Positions 23,234 through 35,539 are shown, counted from the first letter of the stretch. The stretch: DNA of 64,000 nucleotides from Symsagittifera roscoffensis (GCF_963678635.1 NC_087062.1:26624833-26688832); one strand, 5' to 3'. Notes: a model not told the origin generated them from the sequence alone. Numbers and translations: made by a program.

Positions 23234-23358
23234 CTAAATCAATTCGACTTTTGTTGAAAGTTTCCTAATATCGTTTAATTAATTAAAGTCTTTGCAATAA
23301 CTTTTTCGATCTACTACAAACAGCTCATTTTGATGCCGTTAACCACTTGTTTACTTAC

Positions 23359-23415
23359 CAAAATTTTAGCAAGGATAGCCTGTAACTCTGCGACTAGCAC
23401 AGAATGTCCCGACCA
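23359..23415 (-). CDS. Internal exon of a minus-strand gene (19 codons)
   Basis: Bounded by GGATTACAG| and |GTAAGTAAA, phase 0 on both sides. It encodes WSGHSVLVAELQAILAKIL, a short amphipathic helix-like segment. It fits between the exons at 24131-24315 and 23045-23233. Its AELQAIL core resembles AQQQAIL at 16041-16124. Confidence 0.55.
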
Positions 23416-24130
23416 CTGTAATCCAAGTGGAGCGATTTCAAATATAAAAAGTAATCTGACGTTTTCTGTTTTGCGTTCAGGTAGTGTTAGGGGGAGGAAC
23501 TTATGTTGAACTGCAAAAGTGAGGCGAATATAGATATAAGCTTACGTAGAAACAATTGCATAAGAAATTCGCCAGGTAAGCATTTCAACCAGTCTTATTT
23601 TATGAAAATTTGCCAGTAAAATGAACTAACTCTCGACCCTGAGAAATTTTTTCCCAATTAATTTTACGATAAAAGACCTATTAACCCCAATCAAAACCAT
23701 TAGAGCTTGAAAATATAATCACATTTGACCCCCTACGCGTTTTCTTTGAGGTGCCTAAAATCGCAGAGTTTTTGGAAGAACAAAATACTAATCAACTTGA
23801 TACGCACCATTTTTTGAACGTATAGGGCATCAAAATCACCGATAATGTCTGCTGAAGTTTACTTTGAAGTCATACCGAAGTCGCTTTTAGAAAAATTTAG
23901 GACTGGTCTACTTGTTAACAAGGAGCACAACAATGATTTTCCGTGAAAAACCGAACAGCTCGTATTTTAGTCTTACTCGCCGATTACATCGTCTTAATCA
24001 TTATTTATCTGAAAACCAATGTTTTTGCTAGTGGGTGTAAAATAAAACATCGATTATTTGTTTCGAAATGTATCTTTCACTGACTGAGAGGTCAATTAAG
24101 TTTGAAAAACTGGTCTCAATTCTGACTAAC

Positions 24131-24315
24131 TTGGCTGTGTTCTGGAGCTTTTTTCTGTTCCTGAACCTCTTCGTTTCTCCTCGCCTTCTGTTCCACTTCG
24201 TCATCCAATAGAAATCGAACGTGCGATTGTTGCTTTGTAAATCCCTGTCGAGGGGAAGTTGTTTGTTGGCTCTCGGCTGCTTCGTCATTCATTGATTTCG
24301 GAACTTGTTTTGATT
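24131..24315 (-). CDS. Internal exon of a minus-strand gene (Gln/Glu-rich)
   Basis: Acceptor CTTTCTAG| at 24316-24317 and donor CAA|GTTAGT at 24129-24130 bound 185 bp. Read with a one-base carry-over from the previous exon, it encodes SKQVPKSMNDEAAESQQTTS, then FTKQQSHVRFLLDDEVEQK and a charged tail. Its phases (1 in, 0 out) agree with the exon ending at 50268 and the exon at 23359-23415. If the weak donor is not used, the frame stops at 24118. No family recognised. Confidence 0.55.
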
Positions 24316-25252
24316 CTAGAAAGTTTAGTTTTGAATAAGTTTTATATACGACATCTGAACAATTTAGGGTAACCGGTTGCTTATTTAGCACAACCATTCC
24401 GAACTAACCATTGGAAAGAAAGCGTTTCAATCAGTTATTTACTTTTTGGTCGTATTCGGGGTAGAGAGAAGGGGTTGACCAAAAACTAGGGTTAGACCGG
24501 AAGTTATAAGCCCTTGGGAAAAAATCTTAGATCGTAAATAGGCAACTTAAACAGAATAAGGAGCGAGGGCATATTGATCTTATGGCGGCATTAGACTATA
24601 AAACCCAGCATCAAACAAATACCTCTGCTGACCGATTTTCTCCGACGACTCCTTCCGGTGTTAATAGCTTTTTCCAGTGAATAGTGATAATTGAAATTAG
24701 AAATATGATAACTTGGGAAATATCAAACGGATATGAATGGAACGCTGTAGGTAGGACCCCCTTGGGAATCTGAATCCAAATGAAAAATATTGACCACGAG
24801 TGACCCCATGGTGACTTTTGAATGATCATTGGGCGTTTAGGACCTAAGCTTATTAGAAAAAATCAAGATTCGTTTTCCCCAGCCTCAAACCTTTGGAAAT
24901 GAGGATCTGTCACCCTTGTTTTAACTGGAGGAAACTTATCTGTTGGGAATTGAAGCGAAAGCTGGATAGGATAAAGATTTTATTTTGTAACATTGAAGTA
25001 GTAGAACTAAACTAAGTGGACTTGGCTTCAGCTTAGCTTGGCAAATTAGCTATAAATTGAAAATCTATCAGAGTAAAGAAAAGTGGTCCCAGAGAGAAAT
25101 GGCAGTAAAAGGAGCTTGGCATGGGAAATGGGTCTTCTAAGTTACTTGAATTTACTCACGCTAATTTTTTGCTCATTGTATCTAAAGAACAACAGCTTTG
25201 TTGTCAGCCTCGCGAAGTTGATGCAGTTAGAGGCGCTTAATTGCCTTCAGAC

Positions 25253-25663
25253 CAGGGGCGGATTTGGGTGGGAGCGGGGGGCGAACGCCGCTTTTCAGGG
25301 ATTTGGCCCCCTGCCGACCCGAAAGGTCCCCCCTTTGCACTAATTCGAGATATTCAGTTTTGGTGACGGACTCTAAAAATTTTTTAAGGACGCCTTCGGC
25401 ACCAATATATGCTAATTTGAGGGAAGAGCGCGCGCCAAAAAAAAATGTTTTTTTTTACTAAGTTTAAAAACGCTTTTTTGCCTGATTCTTCAAAGTTTCG
25501 CCTGCGGCGCAAAAGTTTTGTCGAAAACAGGTATTTTTTAGTGCTTCAGGAGAGCTCAAAAATTTATTTGCTCGACTTCAAAAAGAAAACAAAATCCGAT
25601 AAAATTTTCCAAACTTTTTTTAAAATCCGCTTCCCCCTCGAGAAAATCCTAGATCTGCCCCTG
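25253..25663. mobile_element. TIR element, CAGGGGCGGATCTAGG family, copy 1
   Basis: Begins CAGGGGCGGATTTGGGTGGG and ends ...CTCGAGAAAATCCTAGATCTGCCCCTG, giving inverted ends CAGGGGCRGATYTRGG. It is 411 bp with no transposase. The right-end half (reverse complement: AGGATTTTCTCGAGGGGG, then GTCGAGC and GAGCTCTCC) matches the left ends at 30124 and 63883. The flanks GAC and GTC extend the dyad, so the target duplication is unclear. Confidence 0.8.
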
Positions 25664-27716
25664 GTCGTCACCGTAGAATTCAGTTAGGTTCTTGCGGAGG
25701 AGGTAACAGATAATTGTCAGGACTTGTAGGGATGATCATAACCATCCCTACAAGTAGAAACTCAAATAGACAAACATGGCAAAAGTATTACGGGAAGCTT
25801 ATCCTTAGCTTACACACTTCTTGCGAATTTGGTTGATAGTTGGTATTCAGTTAGTTAGAGAACAGGAATTGCTATTGATTCAAAAAGTGGGTTATCAAAT
25901 AGAAAGAACAAAATCTCAGAAAGCTGGAGGGGAAATGTCAAGGTGACTGCCTTTTTGTCTCAGTGATTGATTTTGCGAGATAGTGAATTGTAGAGACCCG
26001 AGGTTAGATTCCGGTAGTTAACATTGGAAAAAAGTAGGAGTGATCAATTGTTAGTTGATTAGTTAAGTTGGTTAAATCCGAGTTTAGTACCGGGTTGAGC
26101 TAGCTGCGTGAGCAATTTGCGCTGATGGAGTTGGCTATTTTGGAATTGAGCCAAGTGAAAACAGACGAGTGAGTTAACTAAGCGATTGAACGAAAGTAAC
26201 GCGGGCTTTGTTATAAAAGTAGTCAATAGTAGTTAGCTCATAAAGGGCTCTGTAAACTACCATCATTTTTTTCGCGAGTGAAGAAAAAATAACTGGTTTT
26301 GACCCACGATGTGCTAAACTAGCTAAAAACGAAAGAGGAGAGCCGAAAAGAGCACAGATCAAGCAGGAAATTGCGCAGTCCTTTGATCGGCCGATTTAGT
26401 CTGACCACCAACATAACCCTTTCGGGATTGCAGAACACCTGTCATTAGTGTCCTCTGCTTTTACAAAGTGAAATTCTACAGGTCCACTAAAAACGTTGTA
26501 GGTAGGATCTCCTTGGGAATCTGAATCCAAATAAAAAAATTGACCCGGTTGACCCCGTGGTGACGTTTGAATGATCTTTGGGCGTTTAGGACCTAAGTTT
26601 ATTAGAAAAATTCAGGATAGTTTTTCCGCAGCCTCAAACCTTTGGAAATGAGGATCTGTCACCCTTGTATTAACTGGAGGAAACTTATCTGTTGGGAATT
26701 GAAGCGAAAGCTGAATAGGATATAGATTTTATTTTGTAACACTGAAGTAGTAGAACTAAACTAAGTGGACTTGGAAAAACTTGGCTTCAGCTTAGCTTGG
26801 CAAATTAGCCATCAACAGAAACTCAATCAGAGCAAAGAAAAGTATTCCCAGAGAAAAATAGCAGAAAAATGAGCAAGGCATGGGAAATGGGTCTCCTAAA
26901 TTACTTGAATTTACTTATGCTAATTTTTTGCTCATTGTATCTAAAGAACAACAGCTTTTTTGTCAGCCTCGCGAAGTTGATGCAGTTAGAGGCGCTTAAT
27001 TGCCTTCAGACCAGGGGCGGATTTGGGTGGGAGGTAATTGATCTTATGGCGGCATTAGACTATAAAACCCAGCATCAAACAAATACCTCTGCTGACCGAT
27101 TTTCTCCGACGACTCCTTCCGGTGTTAATAGCTTTTTCCAGTGAATAGTGATAATTGAAATTAGAAATATGATAACTTGGGAAATATCAAACGGATATGA
27201 ATGGAACGCTGTAGGTAGGACCCCCTTGGGAATCTGAATCCAAATGAAAAATATTGACCACGAGTGACCCCATGGTGACTTTTGAATGATCATTGGGCGT
27301 TTAGGACCTAAGCTTATTAGAAAAAATCAAGATTCGTTTTCCCCAGCCTCAAACCTTTGGAAATGAGGATCTGTCACCCTTGTTTTAACTGGAGGAAACT
27401 TATCTGTTGGGAATTGAAGCGAAAGCTGGATAGGATAAAGATTTTATTTTGTAACATTGAAGTAGTAGAACTAAACTAAGTGGACTTGGCTTCAGCTTAG
27501 CTTGGCAAATTAGCTATAAATTGAAAATCTATCAGAGTAAAGAAAAGTGGTCCCAGAGAGAAATGGCAGTAAAAGGAGCTTGGCATGGGAAATGGGTCTT
27601 CTAAGTTACTTGAATTTACTCACGCTAATTTTTTGCTCATTGTATCTAAAGAACAACAGCTTTGTTGTCAGCCTCGCGAAGTTGATGCAGTTAGAGGCGC
27701 TTAATTGCCTTCAGAC

Positions 27717-28127
27717 CAGGGGCGGATTTGGGTGGGAGCGGGGGGCGGACGCCGCTTTTCAGGGATTTGGCCCCCTGCCGACCCGAAAGGTCCCCCCTTT
27801 GCACTAATTCGAGATATTCAGTTTTGGTGACGGACTCTAAAAATTTTTTAAGGACGCCTTCGGCACCAATATATGCTAATTTGAGGGAAGAGCGCGCGCC
27901 AAAAAAAAATGTTTTTTTTTACTAAGTTTAAAAACGCTTTTTTGCCTGATTCTTCAAAGTTTCGCCTGCGGCGCAAAAGTTTTGTCGAAAACAGGTATTT
28001 TTTAGTGCTTCAGGAGAGCTCAAAAATTTATTTGCTCGACTTCAAAAAGAAAACAAAATCCGATAAAATTTTCCAAACTTTTTTTAAAATCCGCTTCCCC
28101 CTCGAGAAAATCCTAGATCTGCCCCTG
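27717..28127. mobile_element. TIR element, CAGGGGCGGATCTAGG family, copy 2
   Basis: Copy of 25253-25663 carried along by the 2464-bp-offset duplication rather than by independent insertion, since the flanks are duplicated too. The visible internal difference is GGGCGAACG versus GGGCGGACG. Confidence 0.8.
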
Positions 28128-28991
28128 GTCGTCACCGTAGAATTCAGTTAGGTTCTTGCGGAGGAGGTAACAGATAATTGTCAGGACTTGTAGGGATGAT
28201 CATAACCATCCCTACAAGTAGAAACTCAAATAGACAAACATGGCAAAAGTATTACGGGAAGCTTATCCTTAGCTTACACACTTCTTGCGAATTTGGTTGA
28301 TAGTTGGTATTCAGTTAGTTAGAGAACAGGAATTGCTATTGATTCAAAAAGTGGGTTATCAAATAGAAAGAACAAAATCTCAGAAAGCTGGAGGGGAAAT
28401 GTCAAGGTGACTGCCTTTTTGTCTCAGTGATTGATTTTGCGAGATAGTGAATTGGAGAGACCCGAGGTTAGATTCCGGTAGTTAACATTGGAAAAAAGTA
28501 GGAGTGATCAATTGTTAGTTGATTAGTTAAGTTGGTTAAATCCGAGTTTAGTACCGGGTTGAGCTAGCTGCGTGAGCAATTTGCGCTGATGGAGTTGGCT
28601 ATTTTGGAATTGAGCCAAGTGAAAACAGACGAGTGAGTTAACTAAGCGATTGAACGAAAGTAACGCGGGCTTTGTTATAAAAGTAGTCAATAAAAGGCAG
28701 CTCATTAAGGGCTTTGTAAATTACAAAAAAAATTTTCGCGATTGAAGAAGAGCTTACTTGTTTTGCCCCACGATGTGCTAAACTAGCTAAAAACGCAAGA
28801 GGAGAGCCGGAAAGAGAACAGATCAAGCGGGAAATCGCGCAATCCTTTGATCGGCCGATTTAGTCTGACCACCAACATAACCCTTCCGGGATTGTAGAAC
28901 ACCTAGCATTAGTGTCCTTTGCTATTACAAAGTGAAATTCTACAGGTCCGCTACAAATGGATGTTGTTAAAAAGCACCAACGGGGGATCTT

Positions 28992-29228
28992 TCAAAAACG
29001 TTTAACCGCCAGAAAAGACGGGAGACTGCCTTCTTCTTGGGACAGCAATAAATAATGTTTTGTATTAGATATGAGCAGTTTTTTTAAAAGATACCAACGG
29101 GCAGATGCTAAGTAGATCCCTTTAGTGGCTCTATTTGGATCAAAACAATCAAAACAAAGACTTTGGATGGATTTTTCATGCTGTTCCCGATGAAGTTTTT
29201 TGAACTCATTTTCGAACATATACTTCAA
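28992..29228 (-). CDS. Possible coding fragment, unrecognised (78 aa frame)
   Basis: This minus-strand frame has a protein-like composition (KLHREQHEKSIQSLCFDCFD). It lies just outside the tandem repeats. No acceptor/donor pair or domain was found. It may be an old transposon or exon fragment. Confidence 0.2.
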   Translation of the reverse strand: MKYMFENEFKKLHREQHEKSIQSLCFDCFDPNRATKGIYLASARWYLLKKLLISNTKHYLLLSQEEGSLPSFLAVKRF

Positions 29229-29229
29229 C

Positions 29230-30120
29230 GGCTGTCATTTAAAAATCGAAAAGATTGTTCGTACCAAAGCAAAATTTTGAGTATTTTAACAGCGCTTTGT
29301 GGGCTTTGAACTTTTTGTATCAAAAGAACAGCGCCAAGTTTTTTTCTGACTTTTTATACAATTTTCGACCACCCGCTATGTTAGGAACGAAAGGTAAATT
29401 TTGTATTTATTAACGCGTTGACAAGACCAAATATATTGCCTGAAAAGGTTTGGAGCTAAATCTGCTGAGCCAGACTTTTTTGCAGCTTATTCGTGAACAA
29501 AAGGAAAATCTTTTTAAATAATCCTATTGATCAAGCTGGCAAATTTTAAGCCCCCATAAATTTTGTAGGAAAAAAGCCGGTGAGTTTTGAAAAAAAAAAT
29601 TGAGCAAAATGCATAAGTTTTCAAATGTTATAAGGTCTGCCAATCAATCCTAATAAAAAAGTTGAAATTTGTCTGAAAAAAAGAATCACAAAAAACTATG
29701 CGCAATTCATATCGTTTGAAGCCCAGGTTGAGATATAGCTAGGCACTTAAATTAATTGGTAAAACTTCCAAGCAAAGTGTTTGTGCACGCAAAAAACTCA
29801 TTATAAAATTTATATTCAATCCGAGGGGCAGTTTTTTATTTGAACGATAGACAAAACCAAAAAAATGCTGAAAAATGTTTAATTTCTTGATATCAAAGTT
29901 TTACCTTGGCAAAATAGTAACAAGGTCAAACTAAATTTTTTTTTGATTTTTCAAAAGTGTTAAAGAACCCAGAAAACAGAAAGCCCTAGAGTTACACGAA
30001 ACAGTTTTTAGCTGTTTGTTCCGATTTTCGAAGAATCAAAAAAAAGATTTCAACTTGGTTTGTTTTTTTTGGATAAAGCTTGACTTATTAACTAGCTTTT
30101 TTCGAACGGAGTTCAATATA
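29230..30120. other. Non-coding stretch, nothing recognised
   Basis: AT-rich single-copy-looking DNA between two repeat blocks. No frame, splice pair or repeat end seen. Confidence 0.45.
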
Positions 30121-30123
30121 CCG

Positions 30124-30420
30124 CAGGGGCCAATCTAGGATTTTCTCGAAGGGGATGGGGGATTTTGTGACCTTTTTTGTAGATCGACCAAATTGATTTT
30201 CCGAGCTCTCCCACAGCAGAAAAAAGACCCTTGCAAGCAAAATATTTGAAAAAACAGGCCAAAACTAGCATTTTTAAGCATTTTTTGGAAAATTTAAACC
30301 AAAAAATCGCGTTTTTTTGACATTCGTTCCCCATCAAAAATAGTATATATTCGCGCCCTTAGAAAATTTTTAGGGTCTATCAGCCAGAAATGGAAATCTC
30401 AAAATAGTACAAAATAGTCT
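30124..30420. mobile_element. CAGGGGC family, 5' part (truncated)
   Basis: Starts CAGGGGCCAATCTAGGATTT. Internal blocks (GATCGACCAAATTGATTTTC, GAGCTCTCC, and GTATATATTCGCGCCCTTAG with AAAATTTTTAGGGTC) are homologous in order to the reverse complement of the 25253-25663 element. The distal inverted end is missing. Part of it (from 30147) is repeated at 32563 by the tandem duplication. Confidence 0.7.
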
Positions 30421-33400
30421 TGTTGTTCCAATTTTCAAAGGAATCATGTAGTTTTTATGTTTAGTCTTTTCTATTTCGTCAATTTGGTTTTTTAACTAAA
30501 GAGCTTTGACGGAAAGTTTTGTACCATCTGAAAGGTATTGTTGTCAGGAGCTAAGCTGAAAAACGCTTCATCTGTGATCATGTTTGTACAGTGATGAAAG
30601 TTTGAGATCAAACTGAAGCAAGTTATTCAGTGTAACTATCAGGATAAAAGGCGCTGAATAAATTCCTATGTACTTTATATTGCCTATTTAGAATGACACA
30701 AAAAAATCATTAACTTTTCTTTTTTTAGTTAATCAGTTTCTTATTAAAACTTTTTTAATTGGCCTTTAAAGTCAATCGGAATATTCGGGGCTTCGCCCTC
30801 CCGGGTCGACCTCCTCCATAGACCGAAAATGCAACTCATACAATTTCATACACTTAAGTCTAAGGAAAAATGCTAGTCATATAAACTTCATAGATTTTTG
30901 CAAAATGAGTTTCATTGAATTCTTAAGGTATTTTATTTTGTTGTTTTTATATCGAAATTGGTGTCTCTCCATAAAAAGAAGACAAAAAATGGTACGAAAA
31001 AAACTAATCATAAACGCGATGGAGAGACACCAACATCAGCTGATGTACAAGAAGTCTTGTTCAGATTTATATCAATCTATTTTCATTAGAGACAGAAATC
31101 ATTGCATTAAAAAAGTCATGAATTTATTTAACGAATGATATTTGAATGGTAAATAGCAAGCATTTAAATTGCAAATCGTTGTTAAACTCAACATGTTAGC
31201 AAAGTTGAAGTTCAATAAATTTCTTTGCGCTCTCTGCTTTTGTAAATCTTAGATTGAAATATATATTATTACCACTTCTCTGGAAAAATTAAGGCAAGTT
31301 GACTGGCATTCAATTTCTGTTTTATAATTAATTATAAAAATTAATTGACTACAAAATTCAGAATCAATTTGGTACCAGTTGACCGCTCTCTTCCATGGGA
31401 GGATTGGTTTCTGAATAATTCTAATATATTGCTCTATTTTTTTGAGCGACGCATGCTCTCATTGGTTGCGGGTTTTGGTAAAGACAATCCTCAGAGGGGC
31501 CAAAAATTATAGGCAACACCAAAAATTATAGGTTTTGTTATTTTTTGTTCTACTTTTTGAGTCAAATTGCTGACATGGTTTTTTAAACCCTTGCTTAACC
31601 CAAAACCTTTGTGGCTTGCGTCACATTGTATCCTTGATGACCTTGAAAAGTCCTATTGAAACATCTTGGTTTTTTGTTTGCTATAATTTCGAGCATCCTG
31701 TCAAACGTTTCTGAAAGTAATTTGAACTCTTGAAATTGGGTCTCGATTTCACTTTTGAGTGAAATACAAAAGGCTGGGTGTGTGTCTGCAATATCAGATT
31801 AAACCGCTGTTAATGGTTTAGCACCCCTATAAAAGACTGTAATTGCTTCAATTCTTTTGGCGGCTGCAGGTTTACCACCGCTTCGATCTTCGGTTGTTTG
31901 GGCCAGTATTTTGCGTTGTTGATATTGAGACTAAGCCAGGCAAGCTCTGGAACTGTAAATTCTCACTTCGAGAATGTCAATGCAAATCTTTCTTTTTCCA
32001 GCCTCCAAAATACCTAATCCACCGCGGTTTTATGAGGTGGTTCCGAGACCCTCAAAACGATCAGAATATCATTGGGAAAGCAAAAAAACGTTGTGTCAAT
32101 AGCCTTCTAGAACTCATTGGGCATGTCTGTGAGACCGTGTTTTTGACGCAAACTGTTGTGCAAACATGCCCGGGTTGACCAAAACTTCTAATCATACAAT
32201 TTCCATTTATGAAAAACTTCTTGTCATACAATTCCATACAATGCCATACGTACAGAACATTGTATGAAATCTCTATGATAAACATTTTTCCATATATGAA
32301 AATTGTATGATAGGTGTTTTTCCATAAACCAAAAAATTGATTATTTCTTTCTAAATTTAGTTTCTGAAAAGTTTTTGGTTGTGTTTGCAACCGATCACGA
32401 GTGACAAAGACTTGGTTACTCAAAACACCAAAGGTTGGACGGTCTTGCATTTATAATGCATAGCAAATGACCTGAATTTGGATTTTTTCACAATTCATAT
32501 AACAAAAGTAACGAACTTTTATTTTTTGGCGAAATTTTTTAATGATGATCATTTTAAATTTTCGAAGGGGATGGGGGATTTTGTGACCTTTTTTGTAGAT
32601 CGACCAAATTGATTTTCCGAGCTCTCCCACAGCAGAAAAAAGACCCTTGCAAGCAAAATATTTGAAAAAACAGGCCAAAACTAGCATTTTTAAGCATTTT
32701 TTGGAAAATTTAAACCAAAAAATCGCGTTTTTTTGACATTCGTTCCCCATCAAAAATAGTATATATTCGCGCCCTTAGAAAATTTTTAGGGTCTATCAGC
32801 CAGAAATGGAAATCTCAAAATAGTACAAAATAGTCTTGTTGTTCCAATTTTCAAAGGAATCATGTAGTTTTTATGTTTAGTCTTTTCTATTTCGTCAATT
32901 TGGTTTTTTAACTAAAGAGCTTTGACGGAAAGTTTTGTACCATCTGAAAGGTATTGTTGTCAGGAGCTAAGCTGAAAAACGCTTCATCTGTGATCATGTT
33001 TGTACAATGATGAAAGTTTGAGATCAAACTGAAGCAAGTTATTCAGTGTAACTATCAGGATAAAAGGCGCTGAATAAATTCCTATGTACTTTATATTGCC
33101 TATTTAGAATGACACAAAAAAATCATTAACTTTTCTTTTTTTAGTTAATCAGTTTCTTATTAGAACTTTTTTAATTGGCCTTTAAAGTCAATCGGAATAT
33201 TCGGGGCTTCGCCCTCCCGGGTCGACCTCCTCCATAGACCGAAAATGCAACTCATACAATTTCATACACTTAAGTCTAAGGAAAAATGCTAGTCATATAA
33301 ACTTCATAGATTTTTGCAAAATGAGTTTCATTGAATTCTTAAGGTATTTTATTTTGTTGTTTTGATATCGAAATTGGTGTCTCTCCATAAAAAGAAGACA

Positions 33401-34978
33401 AAAAATGGTACGAAAAAAACTAATCATAAACGCGATGGAGAGACACCAACATCAGCTGATGTACAAGAAGTCTTGTTCAGATTTATATCAATCTATTTTC
33501 ATTAGAGACAGAAATCATTGCAGTAAAAAAGTCATGAATTTATTTAACGAATGATATTTGAATGGTAAATAGCAAGCATTTAAATTGCAAATCGTTGTTA
33601 AACTCAACATGTTAGCAAAGTTGAAGTTCAATAAATTTCTTTGCGCTCTCTGCTTTTGTAAATCTTAGATTGAAATATATATTATTACCACTTCTCTGAA
33701 AAAATTAAGGCAAGTTGACTGGCATTCAATTTCTGTTTTATAATTAATTATAAAAATTAATTGACTACAAAATTCAGAATCAATTTGGTACCAGTTGACC
33801 GCTCTCTTCCATGGGAGGATTGGTTTCTGAATAATTCTAATATATTGCTCTATTTTTTTGAGCGACGCATGCTCTCATTGGTTGCGGGTTTTGGTAAAGA
33901 CAATCCTCAGAGGGGCCAAAAATTATAGGCAACACCAAAAATTATAGGTTTTGTTATTTTTTGTTCTACTTTTTGAGTCAAATTGCTGACATGGTTTTTT
34001 AAACCCTTGCTTAACCCAAAACCTTTGTGGCTTGCGTCACATTGTATCCTTGATGACCTTGAAAAGTCCTATTGAAACATCTTGGTTTTTTGTTTGCTAT
34101 AATTTCGAGCATCCTGTCAAACGTTTCTGAAAGTAATTTGAACTCTTGAAATTGGGTCTCGATTTCACTTTTGAGTGAAATACAAAAGGCTGGGTGTGTG
34201 TCTGCAATATCAGATTAAACCGCTGTTAATGCTTTAGCACCCCTATAAAAGACTGTAATTGCTTCAATTCTTTTGGCGGCTGCAGGTTTACCACCGCTTC
34301 GATCTTCGGTTGTTTGGGCCAGTATTTTGCGTTGTTGATATTGAGACTAAGCCAGGCAAGCTCTGGAACTGTAAATTCTCACTTCGAGAATGTCAATGCA
34401 AATCTTTCTTTTTCCAGCCTCCAAAATACCTAATCCACCGCGGTTTTATGAGGTGGTTCCGAGACCCTCAAAACGATCAGAATATCATTGGGAAAGCAAA
34501 AAAACGTTGTGTCAATAGCCTTCTAGAACTCATTGGGCATGTCTGTGAGACCGTGTTTTTGACGCAAACTGTTGTGCAAACATGCCCGGGTTGACCAAAA
34601 CTTCTAATCATACAATTTCCATTTATGAAAAACTTCTTGTCATACAATTCCATACAATGCCATACGTACAGAACATTGTATGAAATCTCTATGATAAACA
34701 TTTTTCCATATATGAAAATTGTATGATAGGTGTTTTTCCATAAACCAAAAAATTGATTATTTCTTTCTAAATTTAGTTTCTGAAAAGTTTTTGGTTGTGT
34801 TTGCAACCGATCACGAGTGACAAAGACTTGGTTACTCAAAACACCAAAGGTTGGACGGTCTTGCATTTATAATGCATAGCAAACGACCTGAATTTGGATT
34901 TTTTCACAATTCATATAACAAAAGTAACGAACTTTTATTTTTTGGCGAAATTTTTTAATGATGATCATTTTAAATTTT
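30147..34978. repeat. 2416-bp tandem duplication (30147-32562 and 32563-34978)
   Basis: The two units are collinear at offset 2416 with at least seven single-base differences seen by eye, so very recent. The junction falls at a shared TTTTCGAA: the first unit starts inside the CAGGGGC-family element, and the second ends where AAATTTTCG continues into unrelated sequence. No convincing gene lies inside. The frames at 31843-32178 and 32061-32450 (and their copies) overlap on opposite strands without splice or domain support. Confidence 0.95.
30958..31033. repeat. Perfect 15-bp inverted repeat with 46-nt loop (copied at 33374-33449)
   Basis: TTGGTGTCTCTCCAT (30958-30972) pairs with ATGGAGAGACACCAA (31019-31033). 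Both arms are unchanged in the second unit of the tandem duplication. Confidence 0.85.
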
Positions 34979-35484
34979 CGAATTTTCAAGTTATCAGACA
35001 TTGATCAAGGCTTACATTAACACCCATACAAAAGAAATAGGAATTTTCAGCGTTTTTGAAAAAAAAATTTATGTGAAAAGAAAATAAAAGCCAAATTTAT
35101 CGTATCCAGGACTACGTTATGCACACAAAATATTAAATTTTGCATGCAAAAAAAAAATCGAAAAATGTTTGTTTGCGTACGAAATTCGATTTGCGGTTGA
35201 AAAAAAAACAAAAAATTTTTTGGGCCAAATTTTCAAAAAAATGCCAATCATACAATTCCCATATATGGGAATTGTATGATAAGCTTTTTTTTTCAAAAAA
35301 ACGAGAACCTCAGTTTTTATTACCAGACTGTTTTATAAAAATCAAACATCCACAGAAATAAGTTTATACCAGTTTTGAACCATTTTTAGAAATTGTATGA
35401 AAATTGTATGACAAGCATTTTTCCATACACTTGATGTATGGAATTGTATGATAACCATTTTCGGTGTATGGAGGTCAACCCGGG
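34585..35484. mobile_element. Element bounded by CCCGGGTTGACC inverted repeats
   Basis: Left end CCCGGGTTGACC at 34585-34596 (its tandem copy at 32169-32180), right end GGTCAACCCGGG at 35473-35484. Inside both ends lie repeated TCATACAAT / ATTGTATGA motifs. A related left end occurs at 30800 (CCCGGGTCGACC then CTCCATA). A 23-24 bp string beginning GTGTTTTTGACGCAAACTG and ending TGTTGTG precedes the left end and follows the right end. No coding capacity. The element has been modified by the tandem duplication, so limits are provisional. Confidence 0.55.
35247..35280. repeat. Perfect 34-bp palindrome
   Basis: ATCATACAATTCCCATA is followed directly by its exact complement, with no spacer. Centre at 35263/35264. 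It lies inside the CCCGGGTTGACC element and is the longest spacer-free palindrome I noticed in the window. Confidence 0.95.
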
Positions 35485-35539
35485 TGGCTTGAATCAAATT
35501 CCGTGTTTTTGACGCAAACTGTTGTGAATTTACAATTAC

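Larger units (their letters stand above)
24573..28958. repeat. Large direct repeats: two full copies of about 1.92 kb and one partial
   Basis: 24573-26495 and 27037-28958 match at a constant offset of 2464 bp over the whole length, diverging most in the last 250 bp. Between them, 26496-27036 repeats the part equivalent to 24747-25285 and breaks off 20-odd bases into the MITE-like element described next. Frames inside (25083, 27547 and others) recur only because the DNA is repeated. Confidence 0.9.

Noticed and set aside
25083-28151. Frames that occur in two identical copies
   Set aside because: Conservation is due to recent DNA duplication, and the frames cross MITE-like sequence.
30905-31138. 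77-codon frame containing the hairpin arms
   Set aside because: It is repeated only by the 2416-bp duplication; basic low-complexity composition; no splice or domain support.
31843-32450. Overlapping plus- and minus-strand frames of 111 and 129 codons
   Set aside because: Both present in two copies through tandem duplication, opposite strands overlap, no recognised motifs, and the minus frame covers the CCCGGGTTGACC end.
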